Assembly (NCBI RefSeq): GCF_900142205.1
Contig: NZ_FRAA01000001.1
Location: 1,084,803 to 1,148,802 of the forward strand
Length of the DNA stretch: 64,000 bases
Source: Reichenbachiella agariperforans
GTDB lineage: Bacteria; Bacteroidota; Bacteroidia; Cytophagales; Cyclobacteriaceae
Direction of reading: 5' to 3'
The position numbers were made by a program, and so were the translations under genes. Of this stretch, positions 1-8,860 are shown in pieces (the stretch's first letter is position 1; the number at the start of each line of letters is the position of its first letter). The notes below the pieces were generated by a model, which did no database searches, had not been told where the DNA came from, and saw only the letters and a program-made list of their open reading frames with translations.

Positions 1-351
1 GAAGTTGGTATGAAATTTACTTTACAGAATATCTACTTCGAATTTGAGAAAGCCACACTACTGCGTAGTTCACTCCTAGAACTAAACAAGCTAAAAGACT
101 ATCTGGTAAAACACCCCCATATCAAAATCCAAATCGAAGGACATACGGACAATGTGGGGTCTCGTGAGATCAATCAAAAACTATCGACCGAAAGAGCCAA
201 ATCCGTAGTAGAATTCCTGATTGCCAATGGCATCAGTGATTTTCGCCTAGAGTACATCGGACATGGTAGCTCCTACCCCATCGTCCCCAACGACACACCA
301 CAAAACCGTGCACTCAATCGCCGGGTCGAATTTTCTATCTTGGAGAACTAA
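1..351 (+). CDS. OmpA-family C-terminal domain protein (5' end outside window)
   Basis: The reading frame is open from the first base and ends at 351, so only the C-terminal ~116 residues are present; the in-frame ATG at 10 is probably internal. The fragment is a typical OmpA-like peptidoglycan-binding domain: a beta strand with the family's FEF pattern, the signature IEGHTDNVGS followed by N-x-x-L-S-x-x-R-A, then a GHG segment and the closing N-R-A-x-N-R-R-V-E-F motif. In this family the Asp of HTD and the Arg of N-R-R-V-E bind diaminopimelate of peptidoglycan. The N-terminal part (often a TPR, PD40 or beta-barrel module in Bacteroidota) cannot be judged. A strong hairpin terminator follows. 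Confidence 0.9.
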   Translation, partial: EVGMKFTLQNIYFEFEKATLLRSSLLELNKLKDYLVKHPHIKIQIEGHTDNVGSREINQKLSTERAKSVVEFLIANGISDFRLEYIGHGSSYPIVPNDTPQNRALNRRVEFSILEN

Positions 352-467
352 ATCATCCTCTGAGCAAATCCACGAGACATTAACTCTCTAATAAGGCAAT
401 CAATCACCTCAACTCAAGGGATCGGGGAACTCTTCTGCGAGCTAAACCCTACAGGCTATTCTACGAT

Positions 468-516
468 AAAAAAAGCGCTGAACTGGAAGATTCACTTTCC
501 GGTTCAGCGCTTTTTT
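468..516. terminator. Bidirectional rho-independent terminator
   Basis: A-run, then a stem with arms AGCGCTGAACTGGAA and TTCCGGTTCAGCGCT (one wobble), then TTTTTT. A and T tracts on both sides let it serve the OmpA-domain gene and the convergent sulP gene. Confidence 0.85.
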
Positions 517-561
517 GATACCCGACAGTCGACAACTATCACAGGCATTCTCTAAAACCTA

Positions 562-2139
562 TTAGGCATCCATAGCAACATTAGCCATCACGTAGTACCT
601 CGGATCGTCTACATCAGAGATGATAATCTCCTCTAGTTTTGGATTGGCCTTCGTCAGAATATTCTTACAATCTGCACTAAGGTGTTTCAATTTCAGCGAC
701 TTACCCGCTTCCTCATATTTATTAACAATCGTCTGGATCGCTTCTACCCCCGAATGATCCGATACTTTAGAGTCGATAAAGTCAATTTCTACTTGGTCTG
801 GGTCTTCCTTGACTGTAAACTTCGCATTGAATGCCGTTACAGATCCGAAAAACAATGGTCCCCATATCTCATACACTTTGGTGCCGTCTTCTTTCATGGT
901 CTTGCGCGCACGAATTTTCGTCGCATTTTGCCATGCAAACACCAGTGCCGATACAATCACTCCACATACTACTGCGATCGCTAAGTCAAACACTACGGTC
1001 ACACCTGACACCAGTATTAGTACAAAAGCATCCGCCAATGGAATCTTGTGCAGGATTCTGAAACTAGACCAAGCAAAAGTCCCAATCACTACCATAAACA
1101 TCACTCCGACCAAGGCCGCAATAGGAATCTGCTCTATATAAGGAGAGAAAAACAAAATGAACGATAACAACATCAGCGCTGCAACTACACCTGATAGTCG
1201 CCCTCTACCCCCTGAGTTCACATTGATCATGGACTGACCGATCATGGCACATCCACCCATTCCTCCGAAGAAACCGTTCAGCAGGTTCGCTCCTCCTTGT
1301 GCGATACATTCTCTATTGCTACTACCTCTCGTCTCTGTGATTTCATCGATCAGGGTCAGTGTCATCAGAGACTCTATCAAGCCAATAGCCGCCAAAATCA
1401 ATGCATAAGGAAATATAAACACCAAAGTATCCCAAGTCAACGGTACCTGTGGAATCAAAAAGGATGGCAAACCACCTTCTATTCCTTCACCTCCATTCGC
1501 AACGATAAAGGTCTTCACTGTCGCAGTATCTACTCCTCCGAATACCGCCACTAGCGTGACTACTACGATTGCTACCAATCCTGCTGGTACTTTAGAGGTG
1601 AGTTTGGGAAGCCCAAACATGATTCCCATGGTCAAAGCGACTAAACCTAGCATAACCAATAAATCTGACCCTGCCAGCCATTCGCCACCAGATTTGAACA
1701 TCCCAAGCTGAGATAAGAAGATCACGATTGCCAAACCATTGACAAAACCAAGCATCACAGGATGTGGAATCAAACGAACAAACTTACCGAGTTTGAATAC
1801 ACCAGCAGCCACCTGCATGAGTCCCATCAAAATCAGCGTCGCAAACAAATACTGCACTCCACCATTCTCCACACCAGGCATCAGCTCATTACCCTCAGCG
1901 ACCAACGCCACCATCACGACTGCCAAAGCTCCTGTGGCTCCCGAAATCATCCCTGGTCTACCACCAAATATAGCAGTCACTAACCCCATCATAAAGGCAC
2001 CATAAAGACCTATCAATGGATCAATCCCTGCCACAAAGGCAAAGGCTACTGCCTCTGGCACCAAAGCCAAAGCCACAGTGATCCCAGACAAAACATCATT
2101 CTTAGCGTTTTTAGATTTCTTCTTGATCAATTCAATCAT
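562..2139 (-). CDS. SulP-family anion transporter with STAS domain
   Basis: Inner-membrane anion transporter or symporter of the SulP (SLC26) family, 525 residues, a usual length for bacterial members. The N-terminal two thirds is a run of about 10-14 hydrophobic segments and contains the conserved early motif ALALVPEAVAFAFVAGI and the Gly-rich stretch around residues 60-75. The last ~120 residues form a soluble STAS domain (EIWGPLFFGSVTAF onward, with the IDFxDSKVSDHSG strand-loop that is the usual regulatory/phosphorylation site). Substrate is not determined by sequence; sulfate or bicarbonate are the common ones. It is transcribed alone, divergent from fabF, and shares the terminator at 468-516. 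Confidence 0.9.
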   Translation of the reverse strand: MIELIKKKSKNAKNDVLSGITVALALVPEAVAFAFVAGIDPLIGLYGAFMMGLVTAIFGGRPGMISGATGALAVVMVALVAEGNELMPGVENGGVQYLFATLILMGLMQVAAGVFKLGKFVRLIPHPVMLGFVNGLAIVIFLSQLGMFKSGGEWLAGSDLLVMLGLVALTMGIMFGLPKLTSKVPAGLVAIVVVTLVAVFGGVDTATVKTFIVANGGEGIEGGLPSFLIPQVPLTWDTLVFIFPYALILAAIGLIESLMTLTLIDEITETRGSSNRECIAQGGANLLNGFFGGMGGCAMIGQSMINVNSGGRGRLSGVVAALMLLSFILFFSPYIEQIPIAALVGVMFMVVIGTFAWSSFRILHKIPLADAFVLILVSGVTVVFDLAIAVVCGVIVSALVFAWQNATKIRARKTMKEDGTKVYEIWGPLFFGSVTAFNAKFTVKEDPDQVEIDFIDSKVSDHSGVEAIQTIVNKYEEAGKSLKLKHLSADCKNILTKANPKLEEIIISDVDDPRYYVMANVAMDA

Positions 2140-2167
2140 AACAATCGTGTATTTCTAAAATGGAGCG

Positions 2168-2175
2168 CAAACTTA
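2168..2175 (-). promoter_or_regulatory. Candidate -7 box for sulP
   Basis: On the minus strand this reads TAAGTTTG, matching the Bacteroidota -7 consensus TAnnTTTG, and is followed by GCGC. It lies 29 bases upstream of the sulP ATG. A TTTG further upstream is only 14 bases away, shorter than the usual spacing, so the -33 box is doubtful. Confidence 0.45.
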
Positions 2176-2356
2176 GTCAGCATACCCATCAAACACAGAT
2201 ATTATTATGAAATATCAAATAATTAGGAATTTTACCGATAAAATCATACAACAAGCTAAGGCCAAACCGCGCCTCTTAACAGGCAGTAATAAATCTCAAA
2301 ATCGACCACCATTGTAGATTTCAAATCTCTATTCTGGAACTTTTTGAAAGTGTGGC

Positions 2357-2364
2357 TATGTTTG
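2357..2364 (+). promoter_or_regulatory. Candidate -7 box for fabF
   Basis: TATGTTTG followed by GCGCC, matching TAnnTTTG, 42 bases upstream of the fabF start. The sequence mirrors the box of the divergent sulP gene (both run TTTGCGC). No convincing -33 element at standard spacing. Confidence 0.45.
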
Positions 2365-2406
2365 CGCCCGATTAATCATCAGCACAATTGAGTCAATAGC
2401 ATAGTT

Positions 2407-3657
2407 ATGTCAGATAAAAGAGTAGTAGTCACAGGAATGGGAGCTGTCACACCCCTAGGTAATGATGTTAAAACCTTTTGGGAGAATGCCGTAAATGGTG
2501 TCAGTGGTGCAGCCCGTATCACCCGTTTCAATCCCGAAAAATTCAAAACACAGTTCGCTTGTGAGGTCAAAGATTTTGATCCCAAACTACGGCTCGAACG
2601 CAACGAAATCAAACGAACCGATCTATATACCCAATTCGGGATAGATGCTGCGGCACAAGCCATCGATGACGCAGGTTTTGAATTTGATAAAATGGATCCG
2701 TTTGATGTGGGCGTCATCTGGGGTACAGGACAGGGTGGTCTCGAAACCCTCGAAAAAGAGGTTCAAAACTATACTACCAACGGGTTCGAACCAAGGTTCA
2801 ACCCCTTCCTCATCCCTAAAATGCTCGGGAATATGGCAGGAGGCATGATCGCACTCAAATACGGATACATGGGCATCAACTTCTCTACCGTGTCGGCATG
2901 TGCTACATCCAACACGTCAATCATGGATGCCATGAACTATATCAAGCTCGGCAAAGCCAAAATCATCGTCACAGGTGGTTCGGAAGCACCCGTGACTGAA
3001 GCATCCATTGGCGGGTTCAGTGCGATGAAAGCACTATCCACCAGAAATGACAACCCAGAATCCGCTTCTAGACCCTATGATCCAGATCGTGATGGTTTTG
3101 TCATGGGTGAAGGAGGTGGCGCACTCGTACTCGAAGACTATGAACATGCCAAAGCACGTGGAGCGCATATCTATGCCGAACTAGTTGGTTCATCTATGAC
3201 TAATGATGCCTACCACATGACAGCCACACACCCAGAAGGATTAGGTGCCTATCAAGCGATGAAACTTGCCCTAAACGAAGGCCATATCAATCCGTCCGAA
3301 GTAGACTATATCAATACCCACTCGACCTCCACGCCCGTCGGTGATATCAGTGAGCCTCAGGCAATTCGCAGGTTAATGGAAGGTCAAACCAACAACGCAT
3401 CCATCAGCGGTACCAAATCGATGACAGGCCACCTGCTCGGCGCAGCAGGCGTAGTAGAAGCGATTCTATCGATCAACAGTATCATTCACAACATCATTCC
3501 TCCTACTATCAATACCGAATCCATAGACCCAGTCATAGGCGATGATTTAGATATCGTCATCAAAGAAGCCCGCGAAAAAGAAGTAAAAATAGCCATGAGT
3601 AACACTTTTGGTTTCGGAGGACACAACGGGATCGCTCTGTTTAGAGAATTAAAATAA
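2407..3657 (+). CDS. fabF: Beta-ketoacyl-ACP synthase II
   Basis: Condensing enzyme of type II fatty-acid synthesis: extends acyl-ACP with malonyl-ACP in the cytoplasm. Length (416 residues) and motif positions fit FabF closely: nucleophile Cys165 in VSACATS, His305 in NTHSTSTP, Lys337 and His342 in GTKSMTGHLLGAAG, and the C-terminal gating motif SNTFGFGGHN. The usual THGTST reads THSTST here, a small deviation next to the active His. It is not in a fab cluster: no acpP or fabH lies beside it, so it may be a second FabF/FabB copy used for a particular lipid. ATG start at 2407 puts the canonical R-V-V-V-T-G-M-G strand at residue 5. Confidence 0.95.
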   Translation: MSDKRVVVTGMGAVTPLGNDVKTFWENAVNGVSGAARITRFNPEKFKTQFACEVKDFDPKLRLERNEIKRTDLYTQFGIDAAAQAIDDAGFEFDKMDPFDVGVIWGTGQGGLETLEKEVQNYTTNGFEPRFNPFLIPKMLGNMAGGMIALKYGYMGINFSTVSACATSNTSIMDAMNYIKLGKAKIIVTGGSEAPVTEASIGGFSAMKALSTRNDNPESASRPYDPDRDGFVMGEGGGALVLEDYEHAKARGAHIYAELVGSSMTNDAYHMTATHPEGLGAYQAMKLALNEGHINPSEVDYINTHSTSTPVGDISEPQAIRRLMEGQTNNASISGTKSMTGHLLGAAGVVEAILSINSIIHNIIPPTINTESIDPVIGDDLDIVIKEAREKEVKIAMSNTFGFGGHNGIALFRELK

Positions 3658-3669
3658 AGCAATCAAGTA

Positions 3670-3709
3670 AATCAAAAGGCTCCAACTTTCTAGTTGAAGC
3701 CTTTTGATT
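3670..3709. terminator. Bidirectional terminator, fabF / T9SS cargo
   Basis: Stem arms AATCAAAAGGCTCCAACT and AGTTGAAGCCTTTTGATT (one mismatch) around a TTCT loop. It overlaps the stop codon of the convergent gene at 3708. No long T-run, but AT-rich arm ends. Confidence 0.7.
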
Positions 3710-5642
3710 ATCTCAACTGAACACGTTGTATTTGCACAACAGTTTCTGTACTGAGCTTAAGCAAATAAGTTCCTTTGGCCTGCTGCCCCATATCAAACTC
3801 GACTTTATCTCCTACTCTTCGATAAACTACCTCAATAGTTTTACCCATAATATCTACTACTTCAAAATTTACAAAGTTACCGTCCAAAGGCAACTGGACT
3901 GTAAAGAGCCCACTATTCGGGTTGGGATAAACCAATACATTGCCTACTTCGACATTTGGCAACACAGTGATCACATCAAAACGCTCTGTTGTTCCATCAA
4001 AATCTGTCTGAGACAGTCGATAATAAGCCGTCCCTTCTCCTCTGCTTAGATCTCTATAGAGATACTCATTTGGTTGATTAGTGGTGCCGTTTCCACTTAC
4101 AGTAGCTATTCGCATCCAGACGGTTTCATTCTTTAATTTTTCTATAGTGAAATAGTCATTTTCAATTTCACTCACCGTAACCCATTTCAATAAGTTGTAC
4201 CCATTCTCGTAAGTACCCTCCCAACTACGTAAAACCACTGGCAATGGACCTTCTTCTGATTCAATTACACCATTGGATGCTCCTCCTTGATAGGCAGGGT
4301 TTTCGGGGGTGTCATTCCCTTGCTCCGCTGATCCCGAAGCAGGCTCTGTCCCATTAATCCCTCCAGCCCCTTGACTATTGTCTGAGCTAAAATTAGAAGC
4401 AGGCACAGATCCAGAGAAAATAGACACCCCTTTTCCACCACCACCTCCTCCACCGTGTGGAAGCGTATAAGTAGATGACTGTCCCTCACCCCCTTTGGCT
4501 TCTGTGACCAAAGAACAAGAAAGTGCCCATGTATTAACTTGAAATAGCAATGTACCACCTGCACCTGCACCAGGAGCACCTTCCCAACCTGCGTCTACGC
4601 TTGGATATGGGAATCCTTCTCCATTTGCTGTAATAGACACTCCTGAACCACAAGGAACAGAAACTGTATTGGCCTGAATCATTATGATCCCACCACCATC
4701 TCCACCTTCTTCAGAATCCCCACCAGCTGAGTTGTCTTGTTGGCCACCACCTCCGCCTCCTCCCATAAATATACGACTGGCGGTAACATAGTCGCTCAAA
4801 TCAACTCCACCATATCCTCCTGCACCGGTACCTGCGTCTCCAGCGGGATCATCGTAACATCCAGCTGCATTGTCACTTTCGTTATAACCTGGGCCACCTG
4901 CCCCACCAGCGGTAAAATTACCACCACCACCACCACCAGAGTTGTGCTTATTACCACCACCTCCACCGTTGGCCATTTTAGCTCGCGCCCCTTCATAGGC
5001 TGTATTGCTATTTAAATAGACCCCCTCCCCTTTTCGACCATATTGACCGTCATTCGTACGATATACAGAGGCCTCACAATTCCCATTAGATTCATTGCTC
5101 GGATTCAAATCACCTCCTCTAAAACCTGCTCCATCAAGATTTATATTATGGTTTAGTGTGAATGTACCTGTGACTTTTATTGCAAAAACTCCCCCGATAA
5201 TTCCATTCCATTCCAGAGCTGTCAGATCATCTGTAGTAGAAAAATTTTCGAATGAAGGGAAAGAAATAACCTGTACCAATGAGTTAGCACCAGTATTATA
5301 GGTATTGGACAGTGTACTAGTCAATACTATTTCATTCGTCCCCATATCTACAGATGCGATAGTCGCTTTTTCATAGAGCCCTGCACTAGCTATGGTGCTT
5401 ATATCTCCAAAAGAAGGATTATTCCCCGTATTACCCCCGATTACGTCATCCTGCATTTGCATAATGATCAACTGTTCTCCTACCGCAAAATCATCATTAG
5501 TCACGTCTGCATCAGAAATAGTAAGTATCGTACCCGAGACGTCAGTAACACGAGCGTAAGCATTAATTACTTCTTGCGCTTCTATTTCCCCTCCTAGAAC
5601 CACCAACAGTAGAATCAGACCAAAACAAACACTATATTTCAT
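3708..5642 (-). CDS. Secreted glycine-rich protein with T9SS type A sorting domain
   Basis: About 644 residues if translation starts at the ATG at 5642, chosen because it gives a clean signal peptide (MKYSVCFGLILLLVVLGG, then EIEAQ); the frame stays open another 46 codons upstream. After a beta-rich N-terminal part (~30-190) comes a low-complexity block (~190-440) with many runs of Gly (GGGGGG) mixed with Asn, Ser and Asp. A linker then leads to ~85 C-terminal residues with the type IX signature VYPNPNSGLFTVQL and a GTYLLKL-type ending, predicted to target it to the outside surface. This Gly-rich layout resembles agglutinin- or adhesin-like surface proteins, but no enzymatic domain is recognised. 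Transcribed alone. Confidence 0.8.
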   Translation of the reverse strand: MKYSVCFGLILLLVVLGGEIEAQEVINAYARVTDVSGTILTISDADVTNDDFAVGEQLIIMQMQDDVIGGNTGNNPSFGDISTIASAGLYEKATIASVDMGTNEIVLTSTLSNTYNTGANSLVQVISFPSFENFSTTDDLTALEWNGIIGGVFAIKVTGTFTLNHNINLDGAGFRGGDLNPSNESNGNCEASVYRTNDGQYGRKGEGVYLNSNTAYEGARAKMANGGGGGNKHNSGGGGGGNFTAGGAGGPGYNESDNAAGCYDDPAGDAGTGAGGYGGVDLSDYVTASRIFMGGGGGGGQQDNSAGGDSEEGGDGGGIIMIQANTVSVPCGSGVSITANGEGFPYPSVDAGWEGAPGAGAGGTLLFQVNTWALSCSLVTEAKGGEGQSSTYTLPHGGGGGGGKGVSIFSGSVPASNFSSDNSQGAGGINGTEPASGSAEQGNDTPENPAYQGGASNGVIESEEGPLPVVLRSWEGTYENGYNLLKWVTVSEIENDYFTIEKLKNETVWMRIATVSGNGTTNQPNEYLYRDLSRGEGTAYYRLSQTDFDGTTERFDVITVLPNVEVGNVLVYPNPNSGLFTVQLPLDGNFVNFEVVDIMGKTIEVVYRRVGDKVEFDMGQQAKGTYLLKLSTETVVQIQRVQLR

Positions 5643-5794
5643 ACCAACTAGTTTATACATCTTGCAAATTAAACAATACACCATAAAATAATGTAAATCA
5701 GACGGGATCACCGTCACTAGATACCTTGTATAGGTAGGATAGTAACCTGTACTAACCAAACAAATCACAGTTCTAGACATTCATTCCTCCACCC

Positions 5795-5836
5795 TTTTTA
5801 ATTAGATTTGATTTTTCGTCAAAATCTAATTAAAAA
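5795..5836. repeat. 15-bp perfect inverted repeat upstream of the K+ channel gene
   Basis: Arms TTTTTAATTAGATTT and AAATCTAATTAAAAA separated by 12 bases, in the divergent intergenic region and 26 bases before the channel start. It could be an operator for either gene or an mRNA hairpin in the channel leader. It is AT-only apart from one G/C pair, so a terminator role is unlikely. Confidence 0.6.
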
Positions 5837-5861
5837 TATAGATCGATTGAAACCTCCCCTC

Positions 5862-6878
5862 ATGAACAAGCAACTGGAAAACCTGATCAGCGCATTCCTG
5901 TTGTTTTTAACCAGTCTCGGTATTGGCCTTTTGGGATTTTCGTGGATCGAAGACCTCAACTTTGTCAATGCCCTCTACATGACCATCATCACTGTGGGGA
6001 CTGTTGGCTTCACAGAGGTAAAAGAACTCAGCCAGGAGGGGCGAATCTTTACTTCTATCTACATTCTATTAAATCTGGGGCTATTCGCCTATGTAGTATC
6101 CGTTTTGTCTAGTTATTTTTTCGAAGGAAAGCTCAAAACAATTTTTAAAAGCTATAAATCAAGTATGGAAATCAGCAAACTAAGCGGGCATGTAATCGTG
6201 TGTGGTTTTGGCCGAAATGGTGGCCGTGCCTGTGAAGAGCTTCAAAAAAGTGGTAGAGAATTCGTGATCATCGAAAAAGATCCTGAGATGAAAGACATCA
6301 TCCCCGAGAATATGAAATGGTACATCGGTGATGCGACTCAAGATGACAACCTGAAAGATATCGGGATAGAAAAGGCCTCCACGATCATCATCACTACCCC
6401 CGACGATGCTTCCAACGTCTTCATCACACTAACAGCTCGTCACCTCAACGAAAAAATTAAAATTATCGTCCGTTCGACCAACGTGGAAACCGAACAAAAA
6501 CTCTATCGAGCGGGAGCTGACAAAGTCGTCATGCCCGACATGCTAGGTGGCATGTTCATGGCGCAACTCGTGACCAAACCTATCGTCATCGAGTTTCTAG
6601 ACCTACTCAACGGTGTCTCAGGTACCAGCTACCATCTAGAAGAAGTAGGCTATGACCAACTCAAATCCCAGTATCAAGACAAAACACTCCGAGAACTAAA
6701 CATCCCAGCTATAACTGGAGCTATTGTCTTAGGCGTCAAAGACAACATCAAAGGACTGATCCCAGGACCTTCTGCGGATACATTCATCGGTCACGATGAT
6801 CATCTTATCGTCCTAGGTTCAGAGACCACTCTCCAAAAATTCATGAAAGAATATACACTGACCAAAAACAAACTTTAG
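5862..6878 (+). CDS. Two-TM potassium channel with RCK (TrkA-N/TrkA-C) domains
   Basis: MthK-like K+ channel subunit, 338 residues from the ATG at 5862 (an open frame upstream to 5808 adds nothing recognisable). Two hydrophobic helices (~8-28 and ~62-85) bracket a pore loop. The filter segment reads TIITVGTVGFTEV: the aligned filter is TVGFT (residues 47-51) where TVGYG is classical, i.e. Phe for Tyr and Thr for the last Gly. A Rossmann nucleotide-binding domain starts at ~105 (HVIVCGFGRNG) and ends near 230; a TrkA-C domain (~255-335) closes the protein. Probably ligand-gated (Ca2+ or nucleotide) K+ flux across the inner membrane. The last 4 bases overlap the convergent gene. Confidence 0.88.
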   Translation: MNKQLENLISAFLLFLTSLGIGLLGFSWIEDLNFVNALYMTIITVGTVGFTEVKELSQEGRIFTSIYILLNLGLFAYVVSVLSSYFFEGKLKTIFKSYKSSMEISKLSGHVIVCGFGRNGGRACEELQKSGREFVIIEKDPEMKDIIPENMKWYIGDATQDDNLKDIGIEKASTIIITTPDDASNVFITLTARHLNEKIKIIVRSTNVETEQKLYRAGADKVVMPDMLGGMFMAQLVTKPIVIEFLDLLNGVSGTSYHLEEVGYDQLKSQYQDKTLRELNIPAITGAIVLGVKDNIKGLIPGPSADTFIGHDDHLIVLGSETTLQKFMKEYTLTKNKL

Positions 6879-7345
6879 CCATTATCTATAACATCCAACC
6901 CAAAAATCTCAGCAACTGGAACTATTTTTATTTTGAGATTATCCTTATCCTCATTAGAGGAAAGATATAATTTCGTATCGTCTGATAGCTTCAGGTAGGC
7001 GGCATAGCTTTCCTTTCTGATTGTAGAGCCAACATTCACTCGAGTATAGATATACTGGCTAGTCTGGAGTCTATTGATATAGATTTTCACTGCGCGATCA
7101 TATTTTATCCATTCGCCGAACTTGATATAAAATACTGAATGAAAATTTCTATAACGACGAGATGCTGTATCGAACTCCACACCACTATGTGTCGTCAGAA
7201 TTACTCCACCGATTAGCAATAGTATCGGCGACCAATACACAGCACCGAAGAGTAATAAAACAGCCATAAAAAGCAATAGCCCTCCCAGTATTTGAAAATG
7301 AGCAGGGAATAAATTGTCCGACTTGATCTTAATAAGATGATTCAT
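6875..7345 (-). CDS. Hypothetical membrane protein, 156 aa
   Basis: Two adjacent hydrophobic segments near residues 18-50 (GGLLLFMAVLLLFGAVYW and ILLLIGGVILT) with a short turn, then a ~100-residue soluble part rich in beta strand and in Lys/Tyr. The tail has a KLYLSSNEDKDNLK segment. This is the layout of small bacterial PH-like membrane proteins, but I do not recognise the family. Its 3' end overlaps the K+ channel stop by 4 bases. Confidence 0.65.
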   Translation of the reverse strand: MNHLIKIKSDNLFPAHFQILGGLLLFMAVLLLFGAVYWSPILLLIGGVILTTHSGVEFDTASRRYRNFHSVFYIKFGEWIKYDRAVKIYINRLQTSQYIYTRVNVGSTIRKESYAAYLKLSDDTKLYLSSNEDKDNLKIKIVPVAEIFGLDVIDNG

Positions 7346-7398
7346 ATCAGATCAAAGATAGTATCTAAAAATTACGATCTCTCTTAGTCAATGATGGT

Positions 7399-7406
7399 TA
7401 TCTTTG
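7399..7406 (+). promoter_or_regulatory. Candidate -7 box for the desaturase
   Basis: TATCTTTG matches TAnnTTTG and lies 43 bases before the ATG at 7450. No clear -33 box. Confidence 0.35.
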
Positions 7407-7449
7407 TCGTAAGATTCCATTTATAGAACAAGCATATTAAATTGATATT

Positions 7450-8370
7450 ATGGCCGCAGCTTCTACATCACCACGTGTCTTAAATAAAGCAAAACTCAAG
7501 ACTGAGATCAGTTTTGCCATCGTGCATCTCCTACCATTAGGTGCGCTATATACTGGCGCTACTACCTTTGACTGGATCGTTTGCGCTTTCCTATACTTCT
7601 TTCGTATGTTTTGGGTCACGGGAGGGTATCACCGGTATTTTGCCCACCGATCATACAAAACCTCACGTTTTTTCCAATTCATCATTGCATTCATGGCCCA
7701 GACTTCTGCCCAAAAAGGCGCCCTCTGGTGGGCTGGACATCACCGTGTACACCACAGAACTAGTGACACTTATGATGATCCACATTCAATGAAACATTAT
7801 GGGTTTTGGTATTCGCACGTGGGTTGGATCGTGGGGCCGGATTACAAAGAGACAGATTACAAAATCATCGCTGACTACTCCAAATACCCTGAGCTCGTCT
7901 GGCTCAACAAGTACTATCTCGTACCTCCTTTTGTACTGGCGGTGATCGTCATGATGCTGGGTGGAATCGTCAATGGTGGTAGCATCATGACAATGTTTAC
8001 CACCGCAGGGTTTTCTAGTCTGTTCGTTGGATTTTTCTTAAGTACTGTACTACTGTACCATGGCACGTTTAGCATCAACTCTATCATGCACAAATTCGGA
8101 AAGCAGCGCTATGAATCCAATGACGAATCTAAGAACAATTTGATTTTAGCCTTGGTCACTCTGGGTGAGGGCTGGCACAACAACCACCACTACTACGAAG
8201 TAGCTGCACGTCAGGGATTCTTCTGGTGGGAAATCGACATTACCTACTATATCCTCAGAGCGTTAGCATTCTTTGGTATTGTATGGGATCTGAGAGGGGT
8301 TCCTGATCACATCAAATACTCCAAAAACAAGGAAGAAGCACGTGAGCTAGCCAAGCAAGCAAAACAATAG
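7450..8370 (+). CDS. Acyl-CoA / acyl-lipid delta-9 desaturase
   Basis: Membrane di-iron fatty-acid desaturase, 306 residues. All three histidine boxes of the stearoyl-CoA desaturase group are present: H61-x4-H66 (HRYFAH), H97-H98-x2-H101-H102 (HHRVHH) and H243-x2-H246-H247 (HNNHH), plus His204 in LLYHGTFSINS, a further metal ligand in this family. Hydrophobic helices lie at ~20-58, ~72-95 and ~158-205. It would introduce a cis double bond into membrane acyl chains using reduced ferredoxin or cytochrome b5-like donors; no redox partner is adjacent. Single-gene unit, with a perfect terminator downstream. Confidence 0.93.
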   Translation: MAAASTSPRVLNKAKLKTEISFAIVHLLPLGALYTGATTFDWIVCAFLYFFRMFWVTGGYHRYFAHRSYKTSRFFQFIIAFMAQTSAQKGALWWAGHHRVHHRTSDTYDDPHSMKHYGFWYSHVGWIVGPDYKETDYKIIADYSKYPELVWLNKYYLVPPFVLAVIVMMLGGIVNGGSIMTMFTTAGFSSLFVGFFLSTVLLYHGTFSINSIMHKFGKQRYESNDESKNNLILALVTLGEGWHNNHHYYEVAARQGFFWWEIDITYYILRALAFFGIVWDLRGVPDHIKYSKNKEEARELAKQAKQ

Positions 8371-8400
8371 CAGTGCCCACAGAAGTAATTTATAAATAAC

Positions 8401-8438
8401 AAAAGCGCCCAATACCGATGACGGTATTGGGCGCTTTT
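8401..8438. terminator. Terminator with perfect 17-bp stem
   Basis: Arms AAAAGCGCCCAATACCG and CGGTATTGGGCGCTTTT around ATGA. A and T ends make it usable from both the desaturase and the convergent Lys-rich gene. Confidence 0.9.
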
Positions 8439-8459
8439 GCTTTAACATAGCAACTTGAT

Positions 8460-8831
8460 CTAAATACTAATCTCCTTGGACTCCTGATGTTGAAGCGCAG
8501 TATCCTTATTTCTCTTTTCTTGAATTGAGGTTACCCAGATTTTAAACTCTCGGTGGGCTGCCTTGCTAAACTTCTTGGCTTGCTTGTCTACTTTCTTTGC
8601 ACCTTTCTTAACAGCTTTTCCAGTCTTTTTCATCACAGGTTTCACTTCCTTCTCGACTTTCTTGTAGCCCTTTTTGGTTTCGTCACCGATCTTCTTTCCT
8701 GTCTTTCGAAGATCCTTTTTCATCCTATCCAAATCCACACGACTGTGTTCTTGTTTAGACTCGGCAGCCATAATGGGGTTGAAAAACACTAACCCACCCA
8801 TGAGCCACATCAAATACGCTAACTTCTTCAT
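8460..8831 (-). CDS. Small exported lysine-rich protein
   Basis: 123 residues. N-terminal signal peptide (MKKLAYLMWLMGGLVFFNP, cleavage likely after IMAAE) followed by an extremely basic, mostly helical body: ~30 Lys between residues 30 and 95 in a loose K-K-x-x-K-x-x repeat (GKKIGDETKKGYKKVEKEV, then KKTGKAVKKGAKKVDK). This resembles YtxH-like or histone-H1-like low-complexity repeats, but it is predicted to be periplasmic. Possible roles: binding of polyanions such as LPS or DNA outside the cell, or envelope stress protection. No family is assigned. Confidence 0.65.
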   Translation of the reverse strand: MKKLAYLMWLMGGLVFFNPIMAAESKQEHSRVDLDRMKKDLRKTGKKIGDETKKGYKKVEKEVKPVMKKTGKAVKKGAKKVDKQAKKFSKAAHREFKIWVTSIQEKRNKDTALQHQESKEISI

Positions 8832-8860
8832 AACTATTCCTCTTTTGATGATACATAAAT

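Noticed and set aside
4737-5015. Thr/Ser-rich ORF opposite the T9SS cargo
   Set aside because: Complement of the Gly-rich block produces Thr/Ser/Ile repeats; no independent support.
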